Of a stretch of 9,570 bases of DNA, positions 1 through 6,615 are shown one piece after another; the stretch's first letter is position 1, and each line of letters opens with the position of its first letter. Origin of the DNA: an uncultured Oscillospiraceae bacterium (lineage in GTDB: Bacteria > Bacillota_A > Clostridia > Oscillospirales > Oscillospiraceae). The DNA lies in NCBI GenBank assembly GCA_934589325.1, contig CAKTNU010000051.1, positions 1 to 9,570 of the forward strand, read 5' to 3'. Made by a program: the position numbers and the translations under genes. A model generated the notes under the pieces. That model saw nothing but the letters and a program-made list of their open reading frames with translations. It ran no database searches and had not been told where the DNA came from.

Positions 1-495
1 GGCATAACAATAGGCGGAGTCACCGTGGACGGCATAGCGATATTGACCCTGCTGATGACGGCGCTCATCATGGTAGTGCTGAGCTTCTTCATCAACAAGA
101 CCAAGCTGGGCAAGGCGATGCGCGCCGTGTCCGAGGACAAGAACGCTGCCTCGCTCATGGGTATCAGCGTTAACCGCACGATAACCCTGACCTTTGCGAT
201 AGGCTCCGCGCTTGCTGCATTCGCAAGTATTTTCTACGGCATGGCGTATGTCTACATCAAGCCGACCACCGGCGCAATGCCTGGTATCAAGGCTTTCACA
301 GCCGCAGTCTTCGGCGGTATCGGCTCGATACCCGGTGCAATGCTCGGCGGCATCCTGCTCGGCATGATAGAGCAGTTTTCCAAAACCTATATTTCCACCC
401 TTTGGGCCGACGCCATCGTTTTCGGCGTGCTGGTTCTGGTGCTGGTGGTCAAGCCCACAGGTCTGCTGGGCAAACAGATAAGTGAGAAGGTGTGA
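1..495 (+). CDS. livH: Branched-chain amino acid ABC transporter permease LivH (5' truncated)
   Basis: This is the C-terminal 164 residues of one of the two membrane subunits of a LivFGHM-type importer. The frame is open to base 1 (GITIGGVTV...), so the gene begins outside the window and the GTG at 25 is not its start. Family hallmarks seen are GKAMRAVSEDKNAASLMGI, the cytoplasmic coupling segment that contacts the ATPase, followed by the glycine-rich AVFGGIGSIPGAMLGG segment and a hydrophobic C-terminal helix ending in KPTGLLGKQ. At least four membrane segments are visible. It would pair with LivM to form the pore for leucine, isoleucine and valine; related systems also carry amides or urea, so the substrate is inferred. 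The stop codon lies 2 bases before the livM ATG, so the two are surely cotranscribed. The periplasmic-type binding protein (LivJ/K) is not in the window and may lie upstream. Confidence 0.95.
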   Translation, partial: GITIGGVTVDGIAILTLLMTALIMVVLSFFINKTKLGKAMRAVSEDKNAASLMGISVNRTITLTFAIGSALAAFASIFYGMAYVYIKPTTGAMPGIKAFTAAVFGGIGSIPGAMLGGILLGMIEQFSKTYISTLWADAIVFGVLVLVLVVKPTGLLGKQISEKV

Positions 496-497
496 CA

Positions 498-1523
498 ATG
501 GCTAAAAACAAGAAAATCAGACTCAAGCCCGATGCGGTCACATTCATTGCCGTCGTCCTTCTCTATGCCGTCGTCGGCTTCATGCTCTACACCGGTCGGC
601 TGACCCGGCAGATCTCCAATATGCTCATCCCCATTTCGGTTTATATAGTCCTCGCCGTATCGCTGAACCTCGTCGTCGGGCTGCTGGGTGAGCTGTCTCT
701 TGGTCACGGCGGCTTTCTCTCGGTCGGCCTGTTCTCCGGCTGCCTGCTGGCTATAGCCCTGTCCGGCACCTCGCTGCCGCTGTTCGTCCGGCTGCCTCTG
801 TCGATGATCCTCGGCGGCGTTGTGGCAATGATATTCGGCCTCATCGTCGGCCTGCCCGCGCTGCGGCTCAAGGGCGACTATCTTGCGATAGTCACGCTGG
901 CCTGCGGCGAGATAATCAAGAACATCATAACGAACCTCGACGTCACCGGCGGCGCACTCGGTCTGAACACCGGCTCTATATACTCCAATGCAAAAACACT
1001 CCTGCCCTATGCGGCGGTCCTTGTGCTGCTGACGGTGCTTGTGATGATGAATCTCAAGCGTTCCAAGCATGGCCGCGCTATCATGGCCATCCGTGATAAC
1101 CGCATAGCCGCCGAGTCCATCGGCATCAATGTCACCTATTTCAAGCTCGCCGTGTTCATGCTGTCGGCCTTCTTCGCCGGTGCCGCCGGAACACTGTACG
1201 GCCACTTCTTTGCAAACGTCAAGGCCGCGTCCTTTGATTACAACATGTCCATCGAGATACTCGTCATCGTCGTCCTCGGCGGCATGGGCAGTGTCCCCGG
1301 CTCAATAATCGCAGCTATCGTTCTCCAGCTCCTGCCGGAGCTGATGCGTGAGTTCGCCGATTACCGCATGCTGCTGTACGCGATAGTCCTCATACTCGTC
1401 ATGCTGGCAACCAATGACCCCAGAATACGCGAATTTTTTGAGCGGCTGCGTCCGTCGCGCCTTATCAGGCAGCTCATAAGAAGGAAAGGCACGGCCCGGA
1501 AGGAGGCGCAGGCAAATGACTAA
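498..1523 (+). CDS. livM: Branched-chain amino acid ABC transporter permease LivM
   Basis: A 341-residue membrane subunit that partners LivH. A hydrophobic helix at about residues 14-32 is followed by the LivM signature LNLVVGLLGELSLGHGGFLS (56-75), then GLPALRLKGDYLAIVTL (118-134), GEIIKNI, the coupling segment HGRAIMAIRDNRIAAESIGI (191-210), and GGMGSVPGS (261-269) before the last helices. The C terminus is basic and ends around RKEAQAND. I chose ATG 498 because AGAAGG at 485-490 is 7 bases upstream; the in-frame GTG at 492 would leave almost no spacing. The gene overlaps the start of livG by 8 bases, so translation is probably coupled. Leucine/isoleucine/valine is the family's usual substrate; a related substrate cannot be excluded. 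Confidence 0.95.
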   Translation: MAKNKKIRLKPDAVTFIAVVLLYAVVGFMLYTGRLTRQISNMLIPISVYIVLAVSLNLVVGLLGELSLGHGGFLSVGLFSGCLLAIALSGTSLPLFVRLPLSMILGGVVAMIFGLIVGLPALRLKGDYLAIVTLACGEIIKNIITNLDVTGGALGLNTGSIYSNAKTLLPYAAVLVLLTVLVMMNLKRSKHGRAIMAIRDNRIAAESIGINVTYFKLAVFMLSAFFAGAAGTLYGHFFANVKAASFDYNMSIEILVIVVLGGMGSVPGSIIAAIVLQLLPELMREFADYRMLLYAIVLILVMLATNDPRIREFFERLRPSRLIRQLIRRKGTARKEAQAND

Positions 1524-2358
1524 CAAAACCAAGCTCGTCACCGTAACGCCCCGCGTCGCCATGCTGACCGAGCGTGACGCCGACAAAGCACCGGTACTCG
1601 AGTGCATCGACCTCGGCATCAGCTTCGGCGGTCTGAAGGCCGTTGACAACTTCAACATCACGATCGGCCGCACCGAGATAGCCGGACTTATAGGCCCGAA
1701 CGGTGCAGGCAAAACCACGGTCTTCAATCTTCTGACTCGTGTCTATCAGCCGACGCATGGCACCATCCTGCTTGACGGCAAGGACATCCACGGTATGAGC
1801 ACCGCACAGATAAACCGTGCCGGTATCGCCCGTACCTTCCAAAACATCCGCCTTTTCTCCAACCTCAGCGTCGAGGAAAACATCACTGTCGCGATGGATT
1901 CGCAGATAAAATACGGCCTCGCCAGCAGCATCCTGCACCTGCCGCCCTACCGCTGGGAGGAGCGCGTCGCACATGAGCGTGCAATGGAGCTGCTGAGTAT
2001 CTTCCACATGGAGGATATGGCCAATGCGCAGGCGGGCAGCCTGCCATACGGTGCGCAGCGCCGCCTTGAGATACTCCGCGCTCTCGCCACGAACCCCAGC
2101 CTGCTGCTGCTCGACGAGCCCGCCGCCGGCATGAACCCCTCCGAGACTTCAGAGCTTACCGAGAATATTCTCGCTATCCGCGACACCTTCAAGATCGCAA
2201 TACTGCTCATTGAGCATGACATGAACCTCGTCATGAATATCTGCGAAGGCATTGCGGTGTTGAATTTCGGCAAGCTCATTGCCAAAGGCAGCGCGGAAGA
2301 CATCCAGAACAATCCCGAGGTCATCGAAGCCTACCTCGGCAAAAAGAAGGAGGCGTGA
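1516..2358 (+). CDS. livG: Branched-chain amino acid ABC transporter ATPase LivG
   Basis: A 280-residue cytoplasmic ATPase that powers the LivHM pore. Seen in order: Walker A GPNGAGKTT (60-68), Q-loop TFQN (Q109) followed by IRLFSNLSVEENI, ABC signature LPYGAQRRLEI (176-186), Walker B LLLLDEP (196-202) and the switch histidine in IEHDM (H234). LPYGxQ in place of LSGGQ, the ARTFQNIRLF stretch and AAGMNP are normal for LivG. ATG 1516 has AGGAGG at 1501-1506 nine bases upstream. The ABC core starts only near residue 27, so there is an N-terminal extension of about 25 residues; a second Met at codon 16 (1561) is possible but lacks a comparable ribosome binding site. The frame overlaps livM, and the stop lies 2 bases before the livF ATG. 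Confidence 0.96.
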   Translation: MTNKTKLVTVTPRVAMLTERDADKAPVLECIDLGISFGGLKAVDNFNITIGRTEIAGLIGPNGAGKTTVFNLLTRVYQPTHGTILLDGKDIHGMSTAQINRAGIARTFQNIRLFSNLSVEENITVAMDSQIKYGLASSILHLPPYRWEERVAHERAMELLSIFHMEDMANAQAGSLPYGAQRRLEILRALATNPSLLLLDEPAAGMNPSETSELTENILAIRDTFKIAILLIEHDMNLVMNICEGIAVLNFGKLIAKGSAEDIQNNPEVIEAYLGKKKEA

Positions 2359-2360
2359 AC

Positions 2361-3071
2361 ATGTCTGAAATGCTTAAGGTCAGCGACCTGCACGTGTACT
2401 ACGGCAGCATCCACGCTGTCAAGGGCGTGTCCTTCGAGGTACATGAGGGCGAAGTCGTCACGCTCATCGGTGCAAACGGCGCAGGCAAGTCGACAGTGCT
2501 GAACACCGTCTCCGGGCTGCTGCACCCACGTTCCGGCAGTATCGAGTTTCAAGGGGCTGACCTGAAAGGCGTCCCGCCGCACAAAATAGTCGCGAGAGGG
2601 CTTGCCCAGGTCCCCGAGGGGCGGCACGTGTTCCTGCAGATGACCGTCGAGGAAAACCTCGAGATGGGCGCATATACCCAGCCTAATTCGACCATTGCCG
2701 AAGGCATCGCGGATGTCTACCGCCGTTTCCCGCGTCTTGAGGAGCGGCGTCGCCAGACGGCCGGCACACTATCCGGCGGTGAGCAGCAGATGCTGGCGAT
2801 GGGGCGTGCCCTGATGTCCAAGCCTAAGCTGCTGATGCTCGACGAGCCCTCGATGGGGCTTGCCCCGATCCTGGTCGAGCAGATATTCGACATCATCCGT
2901 GAGCTGCACGCCGCGGGTACGACGATACTTCTCGTTGAGCAGAATGCGAATGCCGCGCTCAGTGTGGCTGACCGCGCCTATGTCCTCGAGACCGGCCGTA
3001 TAGTCCTCTCCGGCACCGGCGACGAGCTGATGCACAGCGAACAGGTGCAGAAAGCATATCTCGGCGGCTGA
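2361..3071 (+). CDS. livF: Branched-chain amino acid ABC transporter ATPase LivF
   Basis: The 236-residue second ATPase of the importer; LivF and LivG normally form the nucleotide-binding heterodimer. Visible motifs are Walker A GANGAGKST (37-45), the Q-loop in AQVPEGRHVF (Q83), signature LSGGEQQ (137-143), Walker B LLMLDEP (157-163) and SMGLAP. The switch position reads VEQNA, glutamine instead of histidine (Q194); this is the standard state in LivF and not a defect. ATG 2361 is chosen over GTG 2355 because AAGGAGG at 2347-2353 is 7 bases before it. It is the last gene of the operon, followed after about 35 bases by a strong hairpin. Confidence 0.96.
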   Translation: MSEMLKVSDLHVYYGSIHAVKGVSFEVHEGEVVTLIGANGAGKSTVLNTVSGLLHPRSGSIEFQGADLKGVPPHKIVARGLAQVPEGRHVFLQMTVEENLEMGAYTQPNSTIAEGIADVYRRFPRLEERRRQTAGTLSGGEQQMLAMGRALMSKPKLLMLDEPSMGLAPILVEQIFDIIRELHAAGTTILLVEQNANAALSVADRAYVLETGRIVLSGTGDELMHSEQVQKAYLGG

Positions 3072-3105
3072 CGGAAAACATACATTATTATACATTATAG
3101 TATAT

Positions 3106-3147
3106 AGTATAGCGGCAGCAGTCCTTACAGACTGCTGCCGCTATACT
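3106..3147. terminator. Perfect 18-bp hairpin between convergent livF and rsmE
   Basis: The arms AGTATAGCGGCAGCAGTC (3106-3123) and GACTGCTGCCGCTATACT (3130-3147) are exact inverse complements around a 6-base loop. The hairpin lies between the stop of livF (+) and the stop of rsmE (-). Neither side has a clean T run: the + side continues GTTAATATG, and the - side reads into AT-rich TATATACTATAATG. It is most likely a shared two-way transcription end or a 3'-protecting stem. The stem is certain; the terminator role is inferred. Confidence 0.7.
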
Positions 3148-3165
3148 GTTAATATGTATCGGTTC

Positions 3166-3897
3166 TTATGACAGGTTCCCCGTCGCATACATCACGGCGG
3201 TCAGGGCGACGACAGGCGCCGTCTCACAGCGGAGGATGCGCTCACCCATCGAGCAGATATGCAGCCCCGCAATACGCGCAAGCTGCGCTTCGAACGGAGC
3301 GAATCCGCCTTCCGGTCCCGTGATTATCGCGGCAGTCGCCGCTGTCTTATTCGCACTCAGCACATCGTTCAGCGCCTCGCGCTCGCCAGTCTCGTACATA
3401 AACAGCCCCAGATCTTTCTTGACCGCTGCGTCCAGTGCTCCGGCAAAATCTCCCGCCCAGCCGACCTGCGGGATTATTCCCCGGCCGGACTGCTTTGCTG
3501 CTTCCTCCGCAATGCGCTGCCAGCGCTCCAGCTTTTTCTCCGGCTTGTCAGGCTTTGCAACACAGCGGTCGGAATCGAAGAAAAATATTTCCTCCGCCCC
3601 AGCCTCCACAGATTTCTGGATGATATAGTCTGTCTTGTCACCCTTCGGCAGTCCGCACAGCACCGAGACCTTCACGCTCGGCTCCGCCGGGCAGCGGACG
3701 ACCTCGATCACCTCAGCCTCGACCTGCTCTTTATCGGCTTTAACGAGCCGGCACTTATAGTCCGTACCCTGCCCGTCGCAGATTATCATATCCTCGCCCG
3801 GACGCATACGCAGTACGCGTACATGCTCCGCGTCCCGCCCTTTCATGATCGCCATGCCGCCAAGAATATTTGTCCCGGCCATAAAAAATCTGGGCAT
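3166..3897 (-). CDS. rsmE: 16S rRNA (uracil-1498-N3)-methyltransferase RsmE
   Basis: A 243-residue SPOUT-class (trefoil-knot) methyltransferase that methylates U1498 of 16S rRNA in the 30S subunit using S-adenosylmethionine. An N-terminal PUA-like part starts MPRFFMAG and includes HVRVLRMRPGE. The catalytic half holds the family landmarks QKSVEAGA (94-101), QSGRGIIP (136-143), the SAM-binding knot GPEGGF (194-199) and LRCETAP (222-228). The frame is open further upstream to 3972, but I chose ATG 3897 because CGGAG at 3905-3909 sits 7 bases before it and MPRFF is the usual family N terminus; the ATG at 3903 is too close to that site. Length is normal. It has its own promoter and a terminator upstream, so it is probably transcribed alone, convergent with livF. 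Confidence 0.95.
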   Translation of the reverse strand: MPRFFMAGTNILGGMAIMKGRDAEHVRVLRMRPGEDMIICDGQGTDYKCRLVKADKEQVEAEVIEVVRCPAEPSVKVSVLCGLPKGDKTDYIIQKSVEAGAEEIFFFDSDRCVAKPDKPEKKLERWQRIAEEAAKQSGRGIIPQVGWAGDFAGALDAAVKKDLGLFMYETGEREALNDVLSANKTAATAAIITGPEGGFAPFEAQLARIAGLHICSMGERILRCETAPVVALTAVMYATGNLS

Positions 3898-3933
3898 AGT
3901 CATTCTCCGTTTCCGATAGTTTTTGTTGCCTTG

Positions 3934-3962
3934 ATTATCGCACAATTTCCTTCCGTTTGCAA
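3934..3962 (-). promoter_or_regulatory. Likely sigma-A promoter of rsmE
   Basis: On the minus strand, TTGCAA (3962-3957) and GATAAT (3939-3934) are separated by 17 bases, and a TG one base before the -10 gives an extended -10 (TGCGATAAT). Transcription would start near 3927, leaving a leader of about 30 bases with the CGGAG ribosome binding site. It lies just past the spoVT terminator hairpin, as expected for an independent unit. Assigned by pattern only. Confidence 0.5.
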
Positions 3963-3976
3963 GAGCCAGCATAACT

Positions 3977-4020
3977 AAACAGGCGCCGTGCCTTGCTTAT
4001 GCAGGGTACGGCGCCTGTTT
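3977..4020 (-). terminator. Intrinsic terminator of spoVT
   Basis: Arms at 3977-3996 and 4001-4020 form a 20-bp stem with only two G-U pairs and a 4-base loop. In the minus-strand transcript the stem starts with the last base of the spoVT TGA stop (4022-4020) and ends in CCTGTTTAGTTAT, a short U-rich tail. The GC-rich core GGCGCC with a T-rich exit fits rho-independent termination. It separates spoVT from rsmE. Confidence 0.75.
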
Positions 4021-4562
4021 CAGCTTTCCATCTGCTTGCCGAGAAAGGATGCTACGGTTTGCGCCAGCTTGTATTCAAGCTCGCTGCACGGCGGACTGCT
4101 GCGCGGCGTAATAAACATAACGCAGCCCATCAGGTCCCCCTCGGATATGACCGGCGCGGCAACGGCAGCACAGTACTTATCATCATCCGCCGCAACGGGC
4201 ACGGAGCTTCCGCCTGACTCCTGCCGGTAGACGCTTCGCGTCTCCATCACCGCCGAAAGCTGTTGGCTTATCGGTCTGTCCATCAACTCGCGCTTTGCGC
4301 CGCCCGCTATCGCAATGATGCTGTCACGGTCGCACACCGCCACAATGCCGTCCGTCGCTTTGCGCAGACTGTCACATATCTGCGCAGCAAAGTCCGAAAG
4401 CTCCCCGATCGGTGAATACTTCTTGAAAATCAATTCTCCGTCCTTATCTGTGAAAATCTCCAATGGGTCACCCTCGCGGATACGCATCGTGCGGCGGATC
4501 TCTTTGGGAATTACCACACGACCTAAATCGTCTATACGCCGCACTATGCCGGTCGCTTTCAT
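4020..4562 (-). CDS. spoVT: Stage V sporulation protein T (AbrB-family regulator with GAF-like domain)
   Basis: This 180-residue DNA-binding regulator closely matches the known SpoVT layout; the Bacillus subtilis protein is about 178 residues. The N-terminal swapped-hairpin AbrB domain is nearly invariant: MKATGIVRRIDDLGRVVIPK, then EIRRTMRIREGDPLEIF (residues 21-37) and ELIFKKYSPIGEL. From about residue 56 to the end it has the shape of a GAF-like sensor domain (GIVAVCDRDSIIAIAGG, then PISQQLSAVMETRSV, ending VASFLGKQMES), which is far less conserved. In Bacillus SpoVT acts in the forespore, made under sigma-G, and tunes sigma-G genes. Its presence suggests an endospore-forming lineage, though it does not prove the strain sporulates. 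AAAGGAG lies 8 bases before ATG 4562. It appears to be a single-gene unit ending in its own terminator. Confidence 0.94.
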   Translation of the reverse strand: MKATGIVRRIDDLGRVVIPKEIRRTMRIREGDPLEIFTDKDGELIFKKYSPIGELSDFAAQICDSLRKATDGIVAVCDRDSIIAIAGGAKRELMDRPISQQLSAVMETRSVYRQESGGSSVPVAADDDKYCAAVAAPVISEGDLMGCVMFITPRSSPPCSELEYKLAQTVASFLGKQMES

Positions 4563-4781
4563 ATATATCTCTCCTTTGGCTCAATTTTCATTTCTATTGT
4601 CTGCAAAGGAAGCTAAAAATATGTGGCGAGTAAAAGAAGTATATTTTTGGGCGCAGCGTCTTCTACTGCAGTGGATACAAAATATCGCCGTTTTACATTT
4701 TTACAAACATTCGACGATGTCTATCCTAATATAATATGATCGCCGCGGGGCGGAGTATCTGATCAAGCCATGTACTCCGTG
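4563..4781. other. AT-rich intergenic region upstream of spoVT
   Basis: Together with the terminator after iscU this gap spans about 300 bases without a conserved gene. It must contain the spoVT promoter on the minus strand, but none is convincing: the best sigma-A-like pair is TTGTAA (4706-4701) and TATTTT (4684-4679) with a 16-base gap, and the best sigma-G-like -10 is CATATTT (4623-4617) with a poor -35. A short inverted repeat CGGAGTA/TACTCCG lies at 4751-4757 and 4773-4779. A possible 37-codon ORF on the + strand is listed separately. Confidence 0.6.
4621..4734 (+). CDS. Candidate small ORF, 37 codons, unknown
   Basis: An ATG at 4621 follows AAAGGAAG (4605-4612) by 8 bases, a credible ribosome binding site, and opens a 37-codon frame ending at TAA 4734. 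The peptide starts MWRVKEVYFWAQRLLLQW and is rich in Trp, Tyr, Phe and Leu with scattered basic residues, so it could be an amphipathic or membrane-associated helix. It runs opposite to the spoVT leader. No promoter was recognised and no family is known to me. A chance ORF in AT-rich DNA is the more likely explanation. Confidence 0.18.
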   Translation: MWRVKEVYFWAQRLLLQWIQNIAVLHFYKHSTMSILI

Positions 4782-4824
4782 CAAAAAAGTTTTATCCCCA
4801 TTTCGCGCTGCGAAATGGGGATAA
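4782..4824 (-). terminator. Strong intrinsic terminator of the isc operon
   Basis: A 15-bp perfect stem (4792-4806 with 4810-4824, arms TTATCCCCATTTCGC and its complement) with a 3-base loop lies about 40 bases beyond the iscU stop. On the minus strand it is followed by AACTTTTTTG, a clear U run. This is a classic rho-independent terminator ending the iscR-iscS-iscU transcript. On the + strand there is no T run, so it works in one direction. Confidence 0.88.
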
Positions 4825-4865
4825 TTATGGGATAAAAGATGCAGGACCTTAAGACCTCTATAGGA

Positions 4866-5294
4866 TCAATCGTGGCAGTGCTCGCAGTCGTGTATCTTGA
4901 ACTGCTCGGGATCGTACGCGATCCCATGCTTATCATAGTAGTCCTTGACGGCGGCGCGAACTGCTTCCTCCGCCAGAACGGAACAGTGTATCTTGTGAGC
5001 GGGCAGGCCGTCCAGTGCTTCAACGACAGCCTTGTTCGACAGCTCAAGCGCCTCACTGATGGGCTTACCCTTAATGAGTTCGGTCGCCATAGAGCTGGTT
5101 GCTATTGCACTGCCGCAGCCGAAAGTGTTGAACTTACAGTCAGTAATGACGTCGTCCTTGACCTTTATATACATACGCATAATATCGCCGCATTTGGCGT
5201 TGCCGACCTCGCCGATACCGTCAGCATCATCGAGCTTACCGACGTTACGGGGATGCTGGAAATGATCCATTACCTTATCGCTGTAGAGAGCCAT
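4866..5294 (-). CDS. iscU: Fe-S cluster assembly scaffold IscU (NifU N-terminal type)
   Basis: A 142-residue scaffold on which [2Fe-2S] clusters form from iron and the sulfur delivered by IscS. The three ligand cysteines are C35 in NAKCGDIM (with Asp37, the residue that makes the cluster labile), C60 in TFGCGSAIATSS and C104 in KIHCSVLAEEAV. The start MALYSDKVMDHFQHPRNVG is the usual IscU/NifU-like N terminus. The LPAHKIHCS stretch contains the region that binds an HscA-type chaperone in proteobacteria. The C terminus carries an extra cysteine pair, HDCEHCHD. AGGAGG lies 8 bases before ATG 5294, and the iscS stop is 36 bases upstream, so the genes are cotranscribed. It lacks the C-terminal Nfu domain of full NifU. 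Confidence 0.95.
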   Translation of the reverse strand: MALYSDKVMDHFQHPRNVGKLDDADGIGEVGNAKCGDIMRMYIKVKDDVITDCKFNTFGCGSAIATSSMATELIKGKPISEALELSNKAVVEALDGLPAHKIHCSVLAEEAVRAAVKDYYDKHGIAYDPEQFKIHDCEHCHD

Positions 5295-5330
5295 GATTAG
5301 TTCCTCCTATTTCTAAATCAGTAGTTTTAA

Positions 5331-6518
5331 TTATATGAGATGAGGGCGCTCGCCCTTTTCAAGCTCGTCCCACACGGGAGACATATTGCGCAGATACTCA
5401 ACGACCTCGGGGACGACCTTTATGATATGGTCTATCTCCTCCATAGTGTTGTATTCACCGATGGACAGGCGCAGCGAACCATGCGCCACTTCATGCGGCA
5501 GACCCAGCGCCAGCAGTACATGGCTGGGGTCGAGCGAACCGGAGGTGCAGGCGCTGCCGGAGGATGCGCAGATACCGTTCTGGTCAAGCATCAGCAGCAG
5601 ACTCTCGCCTTCTATACCCTCGAAGCACATATTCACCGTGCCGGGGACATGGTGCTCAAGACTGCCGTTTATCTTACTGTGGGGTATCTTCGACAGCTCG
5701 GTAAACAGCTTGTCACGCATGGGGATTATCTTGGCGGTGTTGGACTCCATATTGTCGCATGCTTCCTTGAGCGCTGCAGCCATAGCAACTATACCCGCCA
5801 TATTCTCTGTGCCGGCACGCTTACCGCGCTCCTGTGCGCCGCCTTCGATAAGCGGAAGGAGCGGAATATTGCGCTTGACGTACAGCACACCGACTCCCTT
5901 CGGCGCGTGGAACTTATGCCCGGACATAGAGAGCATATCTATATTCATTGCCTTGACATCAATGGGCATATGTCCGACAGCCTGAACAGCGTCGGTATGG
6001 AAGGGAACACCGCGCTCACGGCAGACAGCACCGATCTCGGCTATAGGCTGCACGGTGCCGATCTCGTTATTCGCGAACATGACGGTGACCAAGCAGGTAT
6101 CGTCACGTATTGCATCCCGCAGCTCGTCAACGCGGACGATGCCATCCTCATGGACATCCAGCAGCGTGACCTCCCAGCCCTCTTTTTCAAGTCTGGCCAG
6201 AGTGTGCAGCACGGCATGATGCTCAAACTTGGTAGAGATTATATGCTTTTTGCCCTTCTTCGCGCCGAGCTTTGCGGCCGAAACTATGGCCTGATTATCG
6301 GCCTCGCTGCCGCCGGAGGTAAAATATATCTCACGTGGCTCAGCATTGATACATTCAGCCACGGTCGCTCTCGCCTTAGCGAGATCCTCCGTGACGACCT
6401 GAGCAAAGGCATACAGACTGGAGGGGTTGCCGTATCTCTCGGTAAGGTAGGGCATCATTGCCTCGCGTGCGGTCTTGCTTACGCAGGTGGTGGCTGCATT
6501 GTCGGCATATACAAACAT
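5331..6518 (-). CDS. iscS: Cysteine desulfurase IscS/NifS
   Basis: A 395-residue PLP-dependent enzyme that turns L-cysteine into L-alanine and an enzyme-bound persulfide, the sulfur source for Fe-S clusters. Seen in order: YADNAATT at the N terminus, TSGGSEADN (67-75), the PLP-stacking histidine in FEHHAV (H100), the PLP-ring aspartate in HTDAVQ (D176), the Schiff-base lysine in SGHKFHAPKG (K202), RAGTEN (234-239), and the persulfide cysteine in SSGSACTSG (C324). The short SGSACTSG loop marks the class I (IscS/NifS) group rather than SufS. ATG 6518 has GAAAGG about 10 bases upstream. It lies between iscR and iscU on the same strand and has its own consensus promoter inside the 3' end of iscR, so it can be expressed apart from iscR. 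Confidence 0.96.
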   Translation of the reverse strand: MFVYADNAATTCVSKTAREAMMPYLTERYGNPSSLYAFAQVVTEDLAKARATVAECINAEPREIYFTSGGSEADNQAIVSAAKLGAKKGKKHIISTKFEHHAVLHTLARLEKEGWEVTLLDVHEDGIVRVDELRDAIRDDTCLVTVMFANNEIGTVQPIAEIGAVCRERGVPFHTDAVQAVGHMPIDVKAMNIDMLSMSGHKFHAPKGVGVLYVKRNIPLLPLIEGGAQERGKRAGTENMAGIVAMAAALKEACDNMESNTAKIIPMRDKLFTELSKIPHSKINGSLEHHVPGTVNMCFEGIEGESLLLMLDQNGICASSGSACTSGSLDPSHVLLALGLPHEVAHGSLRLSIGEYNTMEEIDHIIKVVPEVVEYLRNMSPVWDELEKGERPHLI

Positions 6519-6566
6519 AGTTTTCTTTCCTTTCTATGCTATTTACTATATAAACTCCGAAGTGTT

Positions 6567-6589
6567 ATTCCCACTAGTTCAATAGGAAT
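6567..6589 (-). promoter_or_regulatory. Putative IscR operator at the iscS promoter
   Basis: Read on the minus strand, this 23-base imperfect inverted repeat begins ATTCCTA and ends GGGAAT, with ATTCC and GGAAT as exact outer arms and several matched inner positions. Its first two bases are the last two of the TATAAT -10 box, so a bound protein would cover the transcription start. The same ATTCCTA element occurs at the iscR promoter. The binding protein is inferred from position. Confidence 0.55.
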
Positions 6590-6615
6590 TATATCACAGC
6601 TTTAATTCTTGTCAA
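6588..6615 (-). promoter_or_regulatory. Consensus sigma-A promoter for iscS-iscU
   Basis: On the minus strand TTGACA (6615-6610) and TATAAT (6593-6588) are both perfect consensus hexamers with a 16-base gap. The -35 lies inside the last codons of iscR. Transcription would begin near 6581, giving a leader of about 63 bases. So strong a promoter so close to its gene is unlikely by chance, and its overlap with an inverted repeat suggests tight repression. Confidence 0.78.

Noticed and set aside
25..27. GTG at 25 as the livH start
   Set aside because: The frame is open to the window edge with LivH-like residues, and half of the usual LivH length is missing, so the gene is simply cut.
387..1205. 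Minus-strand open frame of 272 codons opposite livH/livM
   Set aside because: Its composition is very rich in Q, D, H, E and R, typical of the complement of a hydrophobic membrane protein gene. No ribosome binding site or family was seen.
2041..2053. LivG signature LPYGAQ in place of LSGGQ
   Set aside because: The (L/A)xYGxQRRLEI form is normal for LivG-type ATPases.
2940..2945. LivF switch histidine replaced by glutamine (VEQNA)
   Set aside because: This is the usual residue in LivF proteins and not a sign of a broken ATPase.
3259..3978. Plus-strand open frame of 239 codons opposite rsmE
   Set aside because: It covers an intact RsmE with its knot motifs, and its own translation has no recognisable domain and starts inside the complement of that gene.
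4617..4623. CATATTT as a sigma-G -10 for spoVT
   Set aside because: The -10 is one base off consensus, but the spacer and the -35 (ATATA at 16 bases) are poor, so I do not call a promoter.
4710..4716. TTCGACG, one base off the Spo0A box TTCGACA, upstream of spoVT
   Set aside because: A single 6-of-7 match is expected by chance, and spoVT is known as a forespore (sigma-G) gene, not a direct Spo0A target.
5340..6605. Long open frame of 421 codons on the + strand opposite iscS
   Set aside because: It is the mirror of a highly conserved cysteine desulfurase with all catalytic residues. The predicted protein has no recognisable family, and such long antisense frames are common opposite GC-rich genes.
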